Source: Oscillospiraceae bacterium (GTDB lineage: Bacteria > Bacillota > Clostridia > Oscillospirales > Ruminococcaceae). Taken from it: 64,000 nucleotides of DNA. The stretch covers positions 1 to 64,000 of the forward strand of contig WQXO01000010.1 in NCBI GenBank assembly GCA_009784825.1, in the 5' to 3' direction. Positions 28,986 through 39,336 of the stretch are shown here, in pieces (position 1 is the first letter of the stretch; every line of letters starts with the position of its first letter). The notes under the pieces were generated by a model. The model saw only the letters and a list, made by a program, of their open reading frames with translations. It searched no databases and was not told where the DNA came from. The translations under genes and the position numbers were made by a program.

Positions 28986-31848
28986 CAGAGCTACTAATTT
29001 AAGGATAGGCGGACTACATTCCGGACTCGATACCGATGCAATCGTAAGAGCCATGAGTGCGTCTACAAGACTTAGAATTAACAATAACAAGCGGAAGGTT
29101 TTGCGGTTAGAGGCACAGCAGGTGGCTTATCGTGATGTTATTTCTAAAATGCAGAATTTCCAAAGAAAGTATTTTGACCAGTTAAACAGAAATACGTTTT
29201 TGAAGTCTGCTACTATTTTTAATCAGCATAAGGCATCTGTGTTTAACTCCGATGGGGAAATGAAGACTCCGAGCGGTGTTACTGTAACTTCGGGGACGAA
29301 TGCTTCTCCGGGGTCATATGATGTTACGCTTATTCAAAAAGCGACGCAGGCGACCTTGCAGGGGACTGCTTTCGGCAGTGATGTTAAGATGGATTTGGAA
29401 AAACTCACTGACAACGGTCACGGTAGTTATGCTTTCTCCATCAGAGTCGGTGATACCGCTAAGAATATTATGGTTGAGTTTGAAGCCGGCGATACCGAGG
29501 TCGATGCAGTTAATCGGGCTTTGAAAAAGGCGTTCGGTGAAGACAATCTCGGCGGCGGGTTAGTGTATATCAACGATGAGGGTAATGTTTTTTCTGCTGA
29601 CAGAAGAGCTATTTCGGTTTCTGATTTTATTCGGGCGGAGAGCTTGGTTGACCTCGGTGAGATTGGCAGTAACCTTAAAGCGGGGAATAACTCTATCAGC
29701 ATTCAAATTGGTGATGAGCTTCGCTTGTTCCGGTTTGATTCGCAGGAGGCAAGCTATTTCAGCATACTCTTTGAAGCACCTCTGACCAATGACAGGGACG
29801 CTAATATTAAAGCTATCGCACAGGACAGATACGACGCTGCATTAGCTTTGGCTCTTGACGAAGCTCAAAATGACCCCGAAATAATGGAGAAAGCACTTGA
29901 GAGAGCTTATGCTTTGGCGATAAGAAACAAGTTTATTGACGAGGATGTAACCTTAGAGGAATGGGTTGATGATATTGGCGAGGAAGAAGCCTTTAAATAT
30001 GGTTATGCAAATAATGTAACCACCAGCCTTTTCTGGGAAACTGAAACTGTGAAAGCCTCCTATGAGCCTGCGTTTGCGGCGTTCGAGAGAGCGGTTTTAA
30101 CCAGATATAACGATATGGTTCGTCCGGAATTTGAGGAGTGGAAAGAGTCTGTCGATTATGAAACCGAGAAAGATGTTGTTTTTGAAGCGGCGTATCAAAA
30201 ACGCTTGGCTGAACAGCAGGCGACTACTATTGAACGGTTGTTTAAAGCAAATCCGGATAACGGTTATGATACTTTTGAGGAAGCGTTGGAAGCATTCAGA
30301 GATGGTGAGCTTACCGGTAAATTAGCAGAGGAAGCCGCTAAGCTGACTTGGCTTACAAAAACAGCATTCAGGAACGGTGCTTATAACGAATTTGAGGCGT
30401 TTAAAGAATTCTCTCACCTTACTAATTCTGAGTTAGATGTAAAGTTCGACGATTTTAGAAGTGATTTCGATACTGCCGAGAAAATAGCCGAGTTATATAA
30501 TCAGCAGAGTTTGAAAATTGCATTAGAATCTGAAAACTGGAATAACAAAGAAAAGCTGCATGTTTCTTTCGACAGTAACGGAATTGCTTCTGTTACCACC
30601 TCCGGCGGGGAAGATTTAGCTATATCGTTCAACAAGGGTTCTGCTAATGAGTTCGGTGTTGTTGAAAAAACTGAGGTTAAAACCGCCTCTGTTTCAAATA
30701 CCACGACTTTAGCCGCTCTTGACGGTATTGCATTCGACTCGAACGGCAGGGCAAGCATTACTGTTAACGGGACTACGATTAATCTGACTTCAACTATGAC
30801 TGTGGCTGAAATGGTGAGAGATGTTACTAACTCGGCGGCGGGTGTTGTTATGAGCTTCTCGGCACTCACCAACAGCTTTACCCTTACCTCTAAGGAATAC
30901 GGTACGGGTGCTAATATTACCGTAACCGGGACTGACGGTGTTGTTGCTACGTTGGGATTGGGCGGAACAGTTGAACGTGGGAAAAACCTTGAAATAGAGA
31001 TTAATAAAGAGAAGGTTCAAACCACCTCTAACTCTTTTACCATTGACGGGACTACCATTACTTTTGCTAATCATGTGGAGGAAAATGTTAAGTTCACCAT
31101 TGAAGTGGGCAGTGATAAATCGCAGGCGGCGGCGGCAATCAAGAGCTTCGTCGAGGACTATAACAAGTTAATTGAGGACGTTTTCGGGTATGTTTCCGAT
31201 AAGCCTAACAAAAGCTATCACTTCCTCACTGATGATGATATTGATGATATGCAGTTGTCTGACAGGCAAATCGAGCAGTGGGAAGCCGCTTCTAAAAAAG
31301 GTTTGCTGTATAACGATTCTGCCATTACCGGGATTATGTCTAAGTTAAGAACCGCTATGTATACCAGTGTTAAAGGGATTAACGGGAAGGATTTCGGGAT
31401 TTATAACATCAGGGGCAACGACGGGACGATTGCTATTAAGGCGACCTCGGACTATAAGAAAAACGGCATGTTAGAGTTCGACGAGAACGCTTTAATCGAG
31501 GCATTAGAAAGAAATCCCGACGATATAATCAAACTGTTCACTGACCCGCAAAACGGGCTTATGAAAAAGTTAGAGGACGTTCTCGATTCGGCAGTTAAGA
31601 CCACCGGTGCAAAGGAAAACCAAGGTATTCTTATTCAGAGAGCCGGAACTGCTACGGGCTTGTCTTCCATGAACAACAGCATTTTTGACCAAATCAAGAA
31701 CCTTAACAGAATGATTGATACGCTTCAGGTGCGTTATGACAAACAGCAAGACAGGTATTGGAACATCTTCACCGCTATGGAAAAACAGTTCGCTTCTATG
31801 AACAGCCAGTCAAGCTATATCACAAATATGTTCGGCGGTATGCAGTAA
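28969..31848 (+). CDS. fliD: flagellar filament capping protein (hook-associated protein 2)
   Basis: N-terminal LRIGGLHSGLDTDAIV, C-terminal IDTLQVRYDKQQDRYWNIFTAMEKQFASMNSQSSYITNMFG; 959 aa. Confidence 0.93.
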   Translation: MDKMINRATNLRIGGLHSGLDTDAIVRAMSASTRLRINNNKRKVLRLEAQQVAYRDVISKMQNFQRKYFDQLNRNTFLKSATIFNQHKASVFNSDGEMKTPSGVTVTSGTNASPGSYDVTLIQKATQATLQGTAFGSDVKMDLEKLTDNGHGSYAFSIRVGDTAKNIMVEFEAGDTEVDAVNRALKKAFGEDNLGGGLVYINDEGNVFSADRRAISVSDFIRAESLVDLGEIGSNLKAGNNSISIQIGDELRLFRFDSQEASYFSILFEAPLTNDRDANIKAIAQDRYDAALALALDEAQNDPEIMEKALERAYALAIRNKFIDEDVTLEEWVDDIGEEEAFKYGYANNVTTSLFWETETVKASYEPAFAAFERAVLTRYNDMVRPEFEEWKESVDYETEKDVVFEAAYQKRLAEQQATTIERLFKANPDNGYDTFEEALEAFRDGELTGKLAEEAAKLTWLTKTAFRNGAYNEFEAFKEFSHLTNSELDVKFDDFRSDFDTAEKIAELYNQQSLKIALESENWNNKEKLHVSFDSNGIASVTTSGGEDLAISFNKGSANEFGVVEKTEVKTASVSNTTTLAALDGIAFDSNGRASITVNGTTINLTSTMTVAEMVRDVTNSAAGVVMSFSALTNSFTLTSKEYGTGANITVTGTDGVVATLGLGGTVERGKNLEIEINKEKVQTTSNSFTIDGTTITFANHVEENVKFTIEVGSDKSQAAAAIKSFVEDYNKLIEDVFGYVSDKPNKSYHFLTDDDIDDMQLSDRQIEQWEAASKKGLLYNDSAITGIMSKLRTAMYTSVKGINGKDFGIYNIRGNDGTIAIKATSDYKKNGMLEFDENALIEALERNPDDIIKLFTDPQNGLMKKLEDVLDSAVKTTGAKENQGILIQRAGTATGLSSMNNSIFDQIKNLNRMIDTLQVRYDKQQDRYWNIFTAMEKQFASMNSQSSYITNMFGGMQ

Positions 31849-31877
31849 TAATTTTTATTTAACAGGAGAATAATATT

Positions 31878-32273
31878 ATGAATCCTTATGCTTCATATAA
31901 GCAGCAATCGGTTATGACAATGACGCCGGTTGAAATAATTGTAAAGCTTTACGACGAATGTGAGATGAACCTGCACCGTGCTGTTCATTTTATCGATGTG
32001 AAGGATTATGCGAATGCACATAACGCCTTGGATAAGTCCGGCGAGATTGTTAATGCACTTCGCTCGGCTCTCGATATGAGCGTGGGCGAAATAAGCGAGA
32101 ACCTCGACAGTCTTTATGATTTTTTCTTTAAACAAATTGTTCACGCAGATATGAAAAAAGATAAGGAAATAATCACACAGCTTATTCCGCAAATCAGTGA
32201 GCTGAAGAGTGCTTTTGTTCAAATCTCGAAGCTGCCCAAGGGTTCGTCGGGTTATGAGTTGGAAATTGTGTGA
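31878..32273 (+). CDS. fliS: flagellar export chaperone FliS
   Basis: YASYKQQSVMTMTPVEIIVKLYDECEMNLHRA; follows fliD. Confidence 0.93.
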   Translation: MNPYASYKQQSVMTMTPVEIIVKLYDECEMNLHRAVHFIDVKDYANAHNALDKSGEIVNALRSALDMSVGEISENLDSLYDFFFKQIVHADMKKDKEIITQLIPQISELKSAFVQISKLPKGSSGYELEIV

Positions 32274-32285
32274 CGGTAACTATTT

Positions 32286-32810
32286 ATGATTAATAATATT
32301 GAAATTTTTCTGCGTGAAGCAAACGGGCTTCTGTCGGCTTTGACCGATTATCGTGACGCAACCGAGCGGCTTTGTGCCATTAACTTGGACTCAATCAGTG
32401 CCGATGCGATTGATAATACTATATTCGCCATTGATGAAATTGAGGCTGTTTTAGGTGAGCGTGAGGTTATTAAACAGCGTGCGGAGAAACATGAAATAGC
32501 CATGACCGCTGTTATTAACGGGCAGAGCGAGGAAAGTGCCAAGCTAATCCGCAGTATGTTCTCGGTGCTTGCGAGCGGGGAGGAGGTCGTTATTTTAAGC
32601 GGTGATGATAAGCTGGCTAAAATTGCGATTGAAAAGCTGCTCGAAATGCAAAAGGACATTATCGGTAAGGACGGCGATTTTATTGCACGGCTCACAAGCA
32701 AGTTTGATGAAATTAAAGAGGCACTTAAGGGGCTTCAGGGAGATAAAAAGAAGATAGATTATTTGCAGAAAACTGCGGTTATCGGACAGGATTTGGGGTT
32801 TAAAGCGTAG
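32286..32810 (+). CDS. FliT-like/uncharacterised flagellar chaperone
   Basis: Helical ORF directly after fliS. Confidence 0.45.
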   Translation: MINNIEIFLREANGLLSALTDYRDATERLCAINLDSISADAIDNTIFAIDEIEAVLGEREVIKQRAEKHEIAMTAVINGQSEESAKLIRSMFSVLASGEEVVILSGDDKLAKIAIEKLLEMQKDIIGKDGDFIARLTSKFDEIKEALKGLQGDKKKIDYLQKTAVIGQDLGFKA

Positions 32811-32815
32811 AATAG

Positions 32816-32843
32816 TCCCGCACTGTGATAGTGCGGGATTTTT
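32816..32843. terminator. intrinsic terminator of flagellar operon
   Basis: TCCCGCACT-gtgat-AGTGCGGGA followed by TTTTTG. Confidence 0.85.
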
Positions 32844-32844
32844 G

Positions 32845-33240
32845 TTATATTCCGGTGTAAATGACAGAACCGGGGTATTGTGTTAAAAGTTTGTCGGCGG
32901 TTAGAAAAACTATTCCCTCTGACATAGCCTGGGCGAGCATAATCCGGTCAAACGGGTCTTTGTGAATAGGTGGGAGAGAAGAAATAAGCAGTGTGTGCCG
33001 ACCTGTTATGGGCAGTTCTTCATAACCTGCATTGAGGAGTCCGTTATATAGAATAAATGGGTCAATTATAAAATCTTCTCGCCCTTTACTGCGTTTTACA
33101 GCAACCTCCCAAATTACTGCAGAGCTGAACAAAAGTAAATTTGACTTATCCTCGATATATCCTATCGATTTTGGTGCTTTTTGTGAAAGCCTATCCGTTG
33201 CAAGCCAAACCATTATATGTGTATCAAGTAAGATTTTCAT
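32845..33240 (-). CDS. PIN-domain type II toxin
   Basis: MKILLDTHIMVWL ... DPFDRIMLAQA, FLTADKLL. Confidence 0.88.
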   Translation of the reverse strand: MKILLDTHIMVWLATDRLSQKAPKSIGYIEDKSNLLLFSSAVIWEVAVKRSKGREDFIIDPFILYNGLLNAGYEELPITGRHTLLISSLPPIHKDPFDRIMLAQAMSEGIVFLTADKLLTQYPGSVIYTGI

Positions 33241-33493
33241 ATTTATTCTCGTATTCCCCCTCAAACATTTTAATAATTTCTTCTCTATCTAAATCATCAA
33301 AATCGTCCGGAATTGATATTTGCCCTTTCAGGAAACCTATGCGGGGAGGTTGTTCGGGTGCTGTATACGGAATTACTTTAACAAGAGGACGACCGGATTT
33401 TGCAATAATAAACGACTCCCCTGCTGCCGCCTTTTCCACGAGCGAGGAAAGATGTGTCTTTGCGGCATGAATATTAATCTGTTGCATAAGCAT
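33224..33493 (-). CDS. Phd/YefM-family antitoxin
   Basis: QINIHAAKTHLSSLVEKAAAGESFIIAKSGRPLVKVIPY. Confidence 0.9.
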   Translation of the reverse strand: MLMQQINIHAAKTHLSSLVEKAAAGESFIIAKSGRPLVKVIPYTAPEQPPRIGFLKGQISIPDDFDDLDREEIIKMFEGEYENKYENLT

Positions 33494-33540
33494 ACCTCCT
33501 TAATGTAGTAAACTAAGTATAACAGACTAAGTTCAATTTG

Positions 33541-34941
33541 TCAAGACTTTTTTACCATTTTAATCATGTCTTTTAGTTTTATTCTGTCGCCATTGTGCAG
33601 AATTATATGTTCGTAAACCTTTGCCACGAATATTGCAAATAATACAAGGCATAACGCTAAGAACCCGATTGCTAAAAACGCCTCGCCCCCGCTCATATCG
33701 CCGGACAGGATTGCTCCGGGGAGGGCGTAGGGAGAAGAAATCGGCAGGTAATACGACAGCTTTGCGATAAATCCGCCACCACCCTCACCCAATGAGAATA
33801 ATGGGGTGATGTAGCTTAAATAAAACCCGAATACGCTTACGAGCATGAGCGGTTGTAATGCGGTTTGCAAGTCCTCTATCCGGCTTATGGTTGCTCCGAT
33901 TAGTCCTGCTATCAGCGAATAAAACAAGAAGCCGAGAATGAATATTACTATTACCGCTATTATTTCAAGTGCACCTATCCCATTGAATGAGTTGCTTAAT
34001 TCGGCAGATAATTCTTGAATTGCTGCGTCCTCGGTTTCTATTATTCCGAATACCTCGCCGAGTGCACCCATTGGCGAAGTTACAATAAATACTATTACTG
34101 TCAGACCGCCTACGGCTATTATTGAGGTTAGGGCGACTAATGCCATTGCTAAGACTTTCCCGATTATTACCGCTAAGGGTTTAACCGAGGTCAACAGCAG
34201 CTCCATAACACGGGAGGATTTTTCTGTAGCAATGGCTTGTGCTGTCATTTGGGCGTAGGTGAATATTAGAATGAAGAGTGCTATTGAGGTAATCATGATA
34301 ATAAATGAACCCACCATTTCCGCAATGATGCCTTTTACCTCCTCGCCGTCCACCATTACCTTAAATAACACAGGTGCGTTAATCAGTGCCAGCTCCTCCT
34401 CGGTTATTCCGGTGGAGGTCAGTTTTGTGTGGTATAAAAGTGAGTTGAACACGTTTATGAGTTCCCAGCAGTCATCGCTTTTAATCACTTCAAGGCTTTG
34501 AGGGCGGGACATTGTGATTTCGTAGTAGATATTATTCCCCTCGCCGCCTTTTTCGATTACTGCCATTACCTCGGCTTCGGTGCTTTGTGTCACTTTATCG
34601 AGAATTACGCTTGTTTGAGATTGGGTAATGTATTCGTGCTCTATGTGCAGCTCTTTCAGGAATTCAAAGTCGAGGTTTAGCTCGGAATTGTCAAGAATAT
34701 ATACCTTGTTAATTTTGAACATGGCGATTTCTTCACCGATTATGTTCCCCTCATCGTCGGTGACTGTTACTGTGTTTTCCGGCTCGGCTAATAATGCGGG
34801 GAGGAAATTAGACCCCATTATCATAAGTACGAAAACTACAAGTGTGACAACGCAGCTCGCTATAAACGGTTTCGATTTGATTGTTTGTATGTAGGTGAAT
34901 TTCATCACCCTTGACCAGCCCTTAGTCTGCATTTTCGTCAC
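33541..34941 (-). CDS. ABC-2 type transporter permease (NatB-like)
   Basis: Multi-TM protein with large extracellular loop, downstream of ATPase. Confidence 0.85.
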   Translation of the reverse strand: MTKMQTKGWSRVMKFTYIQTIKSKPFIASCVVTLVVFVLMIMGSNFLPALLAEPENTVTVTDDEGNIIGEEIAMFKINKVYILDNSELNLDFEFLKELHIEHEYITQSQTSVILDKVTQSTEAEVMAVIEKGGEGNNIYYEITMSRPQSLEVIKSDDCWELINVFNSLLYHTKLTSTGITEEELALINAPVLFKVMVDGEEVKGIIAEMVGSFIIMITSIALFILIFTYAQMTAQAIATEKSSRVMELLLTSVKPLAVIIGKVLAMALVALTSIIAVGGLTVIVFIVTSPMGALGEVFGIIETEDAAIQELSAELSNSFNGIGALEIIAVIVIFILGFLFYSLIAGLIGATISRIEDLQTALQPLMLVSVFGFYLSYITPLFSLGEGGGGFIAKLSYYLPISSPYALPGAILSGDMSGGEAFLAIGFLALCLVLFAIFVAKVYEHIILHNGDRIKLKDMIKMVKKS

Positions 34942-35827
34942 CTCCTACCTTTTCTACGAAGATTTCATGTAATGAGGGTTCTCTTAACTCGAATTTTACG
35001 AGGGTGATTTGGGATTCTACAATTTTTTTAAGCAGTTCCTGCCCTTGCTGCTCGTTTTGGGTTTTGAAGCAGATTCCGTTGGGGGTATGGGAAATAGGCT
35101 CTAACCCACATTCCTTGGCAAGGGGTAGGATATTCGTGTCGGCTTTTACGCTTAGGTTAATCCGCCCGTAGCCTTTTTTAATTTCGTTTAGGTTGCCTTG
35201 CAGGACTACATCGCCCCTGTTCATGATTACGATGTTTTCGCAGAATTCCTCCACTGTGGGCATTTGGTGGCTTGACATGATTATAAACTTGTCTTTTTCT
35301 ATCTGCTCACGGATTATGCTTTTGAACAGGTCTGAATTAACCGGGTCTAACCCTGACAGCGGTTCGTCTAAAATAAGCAAGTCCGGATTTGATATTAGGG
35401 CGGCGGCAAGCTGGATTTTCTGCTGGTTGCCTTTCGATAACTGGTCGGCACGTTTTTTGCGGTATTCGTCGATTTTCAGCCGCCCGAACCAATAGTCAAT
35501 CGACACGCCTGCGTCCTTGCGGTTCATGCCTTTTAATTCGGCGAAATAATACATCTGCTCGATTATGTTGTATTTCGGGTATAAGCCTCGCTCCTCCGCT
35601 AAGTAGCCCACTTTTTCATCGGTGACGACAAGCGGTTTGTTGTTCCATGTGACAGCTCCGCTTTCTTTCGCTAACATTCCTAAAATTACGCGGATTGCTG
35701 TTGTTTTTCCCGCTCCGTTCGTCCCGAGCAGTGCGAATACGCCGGGTTTGTCAATGTTGAAGCTGAGTTCTTTTACGGCGAAGTAGTCACCGTATTTTTT
35801 TCTGACGTTCTCTACACGTAAAGACAT
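34922..35827 (-). CDS. ABC transporter ATP-binding protein (NatA-like)
   Basis: Walker A GTNGAGKTT, LSKGNQQKIQLAAALISNPDLLILDEPLSGLDP. Confidence 0.93.
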   Translation of the reverse strand: MSLRVENVRKKYGDYFAVKELSFNIDKPGVFALLGTNGAGKTTAIRVILGMLAKESGAVTWNNKPLVVTDEKVGYLAEERGLYPKYNIIEQMYYFAELKGMNRKDAGVSIDYWFGRLKIDEYRKKRADQLSKGNQQKIQLAAALISNPDLLILDEPLSGLDPVNSDLFKSIIREQIEKDKFIIMSSHQMPTVEEFCENIVIMNRGDVVLQGNLNEIKKGYGRINLSVKADTNILPLAKECGLEPISHTPNGICFKTQNEQQGQELLKKIVESQITLVKFELREPSLHEIFVEKVGGDENAD

Positions 35828-35978
35828 GTACCCCTCCTTAGTTATGCAATACTTTTTACAAGTATAGCATAGTTTTCTTGTTTTTGCAATTGTTCTTTAT
35901 TTAATGAAATATTCATACAATGATTATGGGACAGGCTAACGTCCTATAATATATTAATTAAAACAAAGGAAACACAAA

Positions 35979-38456
35979 ATGATAGAATTTAATGACTTCA
36001 CCGAGAAAGCCAACAAAGCACTTAATGCCGCCGTGAAAACTGCTGCCGGGTTAGGGCATATCTATATCGGAAGTGAACATATACTCTGCGGGCTGCTGTC
36101 TGAGGAAAGCGGTGTCGCCGCCCTCGCTTTGTCTAAACAAGGCATTGTGTTAAATGAGATTACTCGAAAAATCGAGGTGGTTGTCGGGCGGGGAATACCT
36201 ACCCGTTTGACCGCTAACGATTTTACTCCGAGAAGTAAGCGAATTTTAGAACATGCACTCACTGAGGCACGTTCGCAAAGGCATAATTTTGTGGGGACTG
36301 AGCATGTCCTTAAAGCGATTATCCGTGATTCGGAATGTTATGCTGTTCTTATGCTGAAAGAAATGGGGGTTAATCTATCCTCGCTTTATAACGATTGCGG
36401 GGGAGGCGATGACAAAAGTAAGAACGTGGCATTAAACGATTCCTCTGACAGTGATTTCGCCACTACCTCCACCGACGGTAAAAAAACGGTTAAGACGGCT
36501 TTGGGAAAGTATTGCCGTGACTTAACCGAGTTGGCGAAGCAAAATAAGATTGACCCTGTTGTTGACCGGGATAATGAGATTGAGCGTGTAATACAGGTGC
36601 TTATGCGTAGGAGGAAAAATAACCCTTGCCTTATCGGGGAGAGCGGTGTGGGGAAAACCGCCATCGCTGAGGGGCTGGCTCTTAAAATAGCACAGGGGGT
36701 TGTTCCCGAGAATATAAAAAATAAGCGGATTATGATGCTCGATTTACCGTCTATGCTTGCGGGGGCGAAATATAGGGGGGACTTCGAGGAGCGGATTAAG
36801 AATGCTCTTGACGAAGCTGTCAATGACGGGAATGTGATTTTGTTCATTGATGAAACCCACTCAATTATCGGGGCGGGGGCGGCTGAGGGGGCGATTGACG
36901 CCGCTAATATTCTTAAGCCCATTTTGGCACGGGGAGAGATTAGATTAATAGGGGCGACGACGATTGAGGAGTATCGCCGTTATATCGAAAAGGATGCGGC
37001 ATTGGAACGCAGGTTCCAGCCCATTACTGTGGAGGAGCCTGACGAAAATGCGGCAGTGCGTATTCTAACAGGATTGCGGGACAAATATGAAGCACATCAT
37101 AAGGTGAAAATCACCGACGATGCGGTAAAGGCTTCGGTGGAGCTGTCGGCACGGTATATCAATGACCGCTTTTTACCGGATAAGGCAATTGATTTAATAG
37201 ATGAGGCGGCGGCGTTGTTAAGGCTACGCAAATACACCGCTCCCCCCGATATGCAGGAATTGGAAAATAAGCTTAAACGATTGACCGATGACAAGGCGAG
37301 TGCGATTAATTCGCAGGATTTTGAGGCGGCGGCGGCATTACGTGACGAGGAGCGGGAAATTACCGAAAAATTAAACAGTTATAAGGTAAGCATGGGGATT
37401 GCCTCAAAGAAAGCGGGCTTAAAAAGTAAAGAGGTTTATGGGGAGATAACCTCGGAAAATATCGCCGAGTTGGTTTCTAAGCAGACGGGGATTCCATTAG
37501 CAAGGCTGACACTTGACGAATCGGCGAAGTTATCGGATATGGAGGGTGAGCTTCAAGCAAAGGTAATCGGGCAGGACGAGGCGGTTTCGGCGGTTTCCCG
37601 TGCTATAAAAAGAAGCAGAGCAGGGTTCAAAAACCCTGCAAGACCAATCGGCAGTTTTATTTTCTTAGGGCCCACCGGTGTGGGGAAAACCGAGTTATGC
37701 AAAAGCTTGGCGGAGAACCTTTTCGGGGATAAGTCGGCGTTAATTCGGTTTGACATGTCCGAGTATATGGAAAAGCACACGGTTTCTAAGTTAATCGGGT
37801 CGCCGCCCGGATACGTCGGTTATGAGGAGGGAGGGCGGTTAACCGAGAAGGTGCGTCGTAAGCCTTATTCGGTGGTATTATTCGATGAGATAGAAAAGGC
37901 TCACCCCGATGTGTATAATATATTTTTGCAAATAATGGAGGACGGCATTCTCACCGCTTCGGACGGGCGGAGGGTGAATTTCAAAAACGCTGTTATTATT
38001 ATGACATCGAATGTCGGTGCGTCGCTTATTACCGAGAATAAACGGGCGTTGGGGTTCGCTGATAATAGTGATAATGACGATTCGAGCGTAAACAGTAGGG
38101 TTATGGAGGAGCTGAAAAAGACGTTTAAGCCCGAGTTCCTTAATCGGGTTGACGATATTATTGTGTTCGGGAAGTTATCAGAGGAGAAAATAAGTGACAT
38201 TTGTCGGTTATTGCTCGATGAGGTGGTCACACGAGCTATGGCGTTGGGGGTGACTGTTTCATTCACCGATGAAGCGGTAAGTGAGCTTGTTAAATTAGGG
38301 TATGACAAGATGTATGGGGCACGTCCGTTAAAGCGGGTCATTACTTCAAAAATAGAGGATATGCTTTCCACGAAGCTACTCGGCGGGGAGATTAAGAAAA
38401 ACGACGTTATTCAATGCACAATTCACAATGCACAATTCACAATTAATAAATTATAA
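35979..38456 (+). CDS. clpC: ATP-dependent Clp protease ATP-binding subunit
   Basis: Clp N-domain, two AAA+ modules (GESGVGKTA, GPTGVGKTE), UVR-like linker. Confidence 0.95.
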   Translation: MIEFNDFTEKANKALNAAVKTAAGLGHIYIGSEHILCGLLSEESGVAALALSKQGIVLNEITRKIEVVVGRGIPTRLTANDFTPRSKRILEHALTEARSQRHNFVGTEHVLKAIIRDSECYAVLMLKEMGVNLSSLYNDCGGGDDKSKNVALNDSSDSDFATTSTDGKKTVKTALGKYCRDLTELAKQNKIDPVVDRDNEIERVIQVLMRRRKNNPCLIGESGVGKTAIAEGLALKIAQGVVPENIKNKRIMMLDLPSMLAGAKYRGDFEERIKNALDEAVNDGNVILFIDETHSIIGAGAAEGAIDAANILKPILARGEIRLIGATTIEEYRRYIEKDAALERRFQPITVEEPDENAAVRILTGLRDKYEAHHKVKITDDAVKASVELSARYINDRFLPDKAIDLIDEAAALLRLRKYTAPPDMQELENKLKRLTDDKASAINSQDFEAAAALRDEEREITEKLNSYKVSMGIASKKAGLKSKEVYGEITSENIAELVSKQTGIPLARLTLDESAKLSDMEGELQAKVIGQDEAVSAVSRAIKRSRAGFKNPARPIGSFIFLGPTGVGKTELCKSLAENLFGDKSALIRFDMSEYMEKHTVSKLIGSPPGYVGYEEGGRLTEKVRRKPYSVVLFDEIEKAHPDVYNIFLQIMEDGILTASDGRRVNFKNAVIIMTSNVGASLITENKRALGFADNSDNDDSSVNSRVMEELKKTFKPEFLNRVDDIIVFGKLSEEKISDICRLLLDEVVTRAMALGVTVSFTDEAVSELVKLGYDKMYGARPLKRVITSKIEDMLSTKLLGGEIKKNDVIQCTIHNAQFTINKL
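38412..38453. repeat. AATTG/CATTG short repeat at 3' end of clpC
   Basis: CAATGCACAATTCACAATGCACAATTCACAATTAATAAATTA; encodes QCTIHNAQFTINKL. Confidence 0.75.
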
Positions 38457-38461
38457 AGGCG

Positions 38462-38740
38462 GTGTATTATATGCAGTCAAGGTCAATAGAAGAGGTTTTA
38501 GCGGAGTTACGAAAGAAACATGATGTTGAAAAACAAGAAACAGAAACAGTATCTGTGCAGACATCGCAGAGGTTCGCAGAGTCGGTGCGTCGGGGTCGCC
38601 GTACTCTGCGGTTCGGGCATGTAGTAATCGTTCAAGCAGTTACTGCTGTGATTATTGTTTTAGTTGTGTTAACGGCAAGGTTTGCAAATCCGGAGTTTTT
38701 CGAGATTATTCAGACGTTTTTACGGGAGAATGTCTTTTGA
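38462..38740 (+). CDS. small single-TM hypothetical protein
   Basis: Translationally close to clpC and the M50 protease gene; one hydrophobic segment. Confidence 0.55.
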   Translation: MYYMQSRSIEEVLAELRKKHDVEKQETETVSVQTSQRFAESVRRGRRTLRFGHVVIVQAVTAVIIVLVVLTARFANPEFFEIIQTFLRENVF

Positions 38741-39303
38741 TACATTTACATATTAGAAATACGGCAGTTAATTTAGATTTTACGTTTTTTGCCGTGATTG
38801 CGTTATTTTTGGCGTTTGACGTTACGGGGTTTGGGATATTAAGCGTATTGGTCTGCCTTATTCATGAGGCGGGGCATTTGTTCGCTATGCTCATTCGGGG
38901 GGAGAAGGTAGAGTCGATTGTGTTTCGAGGGGGCGGGATTAAAATAATCCCGGAAATTAAGGGCGGGGATTCGATATTCGTGACAGCGGCAGGCAGTGCG
39001 GTAAATATCGGGTTGTTTTTCCTTTTGTATTTCACCTTGCCGAAAACCGACATTTATCCGGTTATGTTCGCTGTTTTGAACCTTGTTATCGGGTTGTTTA
39101 ATCTGCTGCCTGTCGGGTGCTTGGACGGTAAGCGATTAGTCGAGAATATCCTGCCTTATAAGGTGGCTCGGATTGTGGAAATAATTGCATTAGCTGTGAT
39201 ATTAGTCGGGGTGGCTGCTGCGTTTGTGTTCGGCTCGGTGAATTTTACATTATTAATTGTGATAATTTATATAATGGTTATTGATATTTTTATAAAAGTG
39301 TGA
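38737..39303 (+). CDS. M50-family site-2 metalloprotease
   Basis: HExxH in LIHEAGHLFAM and conserved LDGKRL. Confidence 0.8.
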   Translation: MIHLHIRNTAVNLDFTFFAVIALFLAFDVTGFGILSVLVCLIHEAGHLFAMLIRGEKVESIVFRGGGIKIIPEIKGGDSIFVTAAGSAVNIGLFFLLYFTLPKTDIYPVMFAVLNLVIGLFNLLPVGCLDGKRLVENILPYKVARIVEIIALAVILVGVAAAFVFGSVNFTLLIVIIYIMVIDIFIKV

Positions 39304-39336
39304 TATTATTGTTTCAATAACCTTGGGAGATATTAT

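Noticed and set aside
32845-33493. Phd/PIN pair as an unusual defence system
   Set aside because: Standard type II TA arrangement with a normal overlap; no additional effector genes.
36386-36922. 178-aa minus-strand ORF inside clpC
   Set aside because: Antisense shadow of the AAA+ coding region; low-complexity Ser/Leu composition typical of complement frames.
35979-38456. clpC without ctsR/mcsA/mcsB neighbours as a deletion
   Set aside because: Several Clostridia-type genomes place clpC outside the ctsR operon; absence in this window says nothing about the genome.
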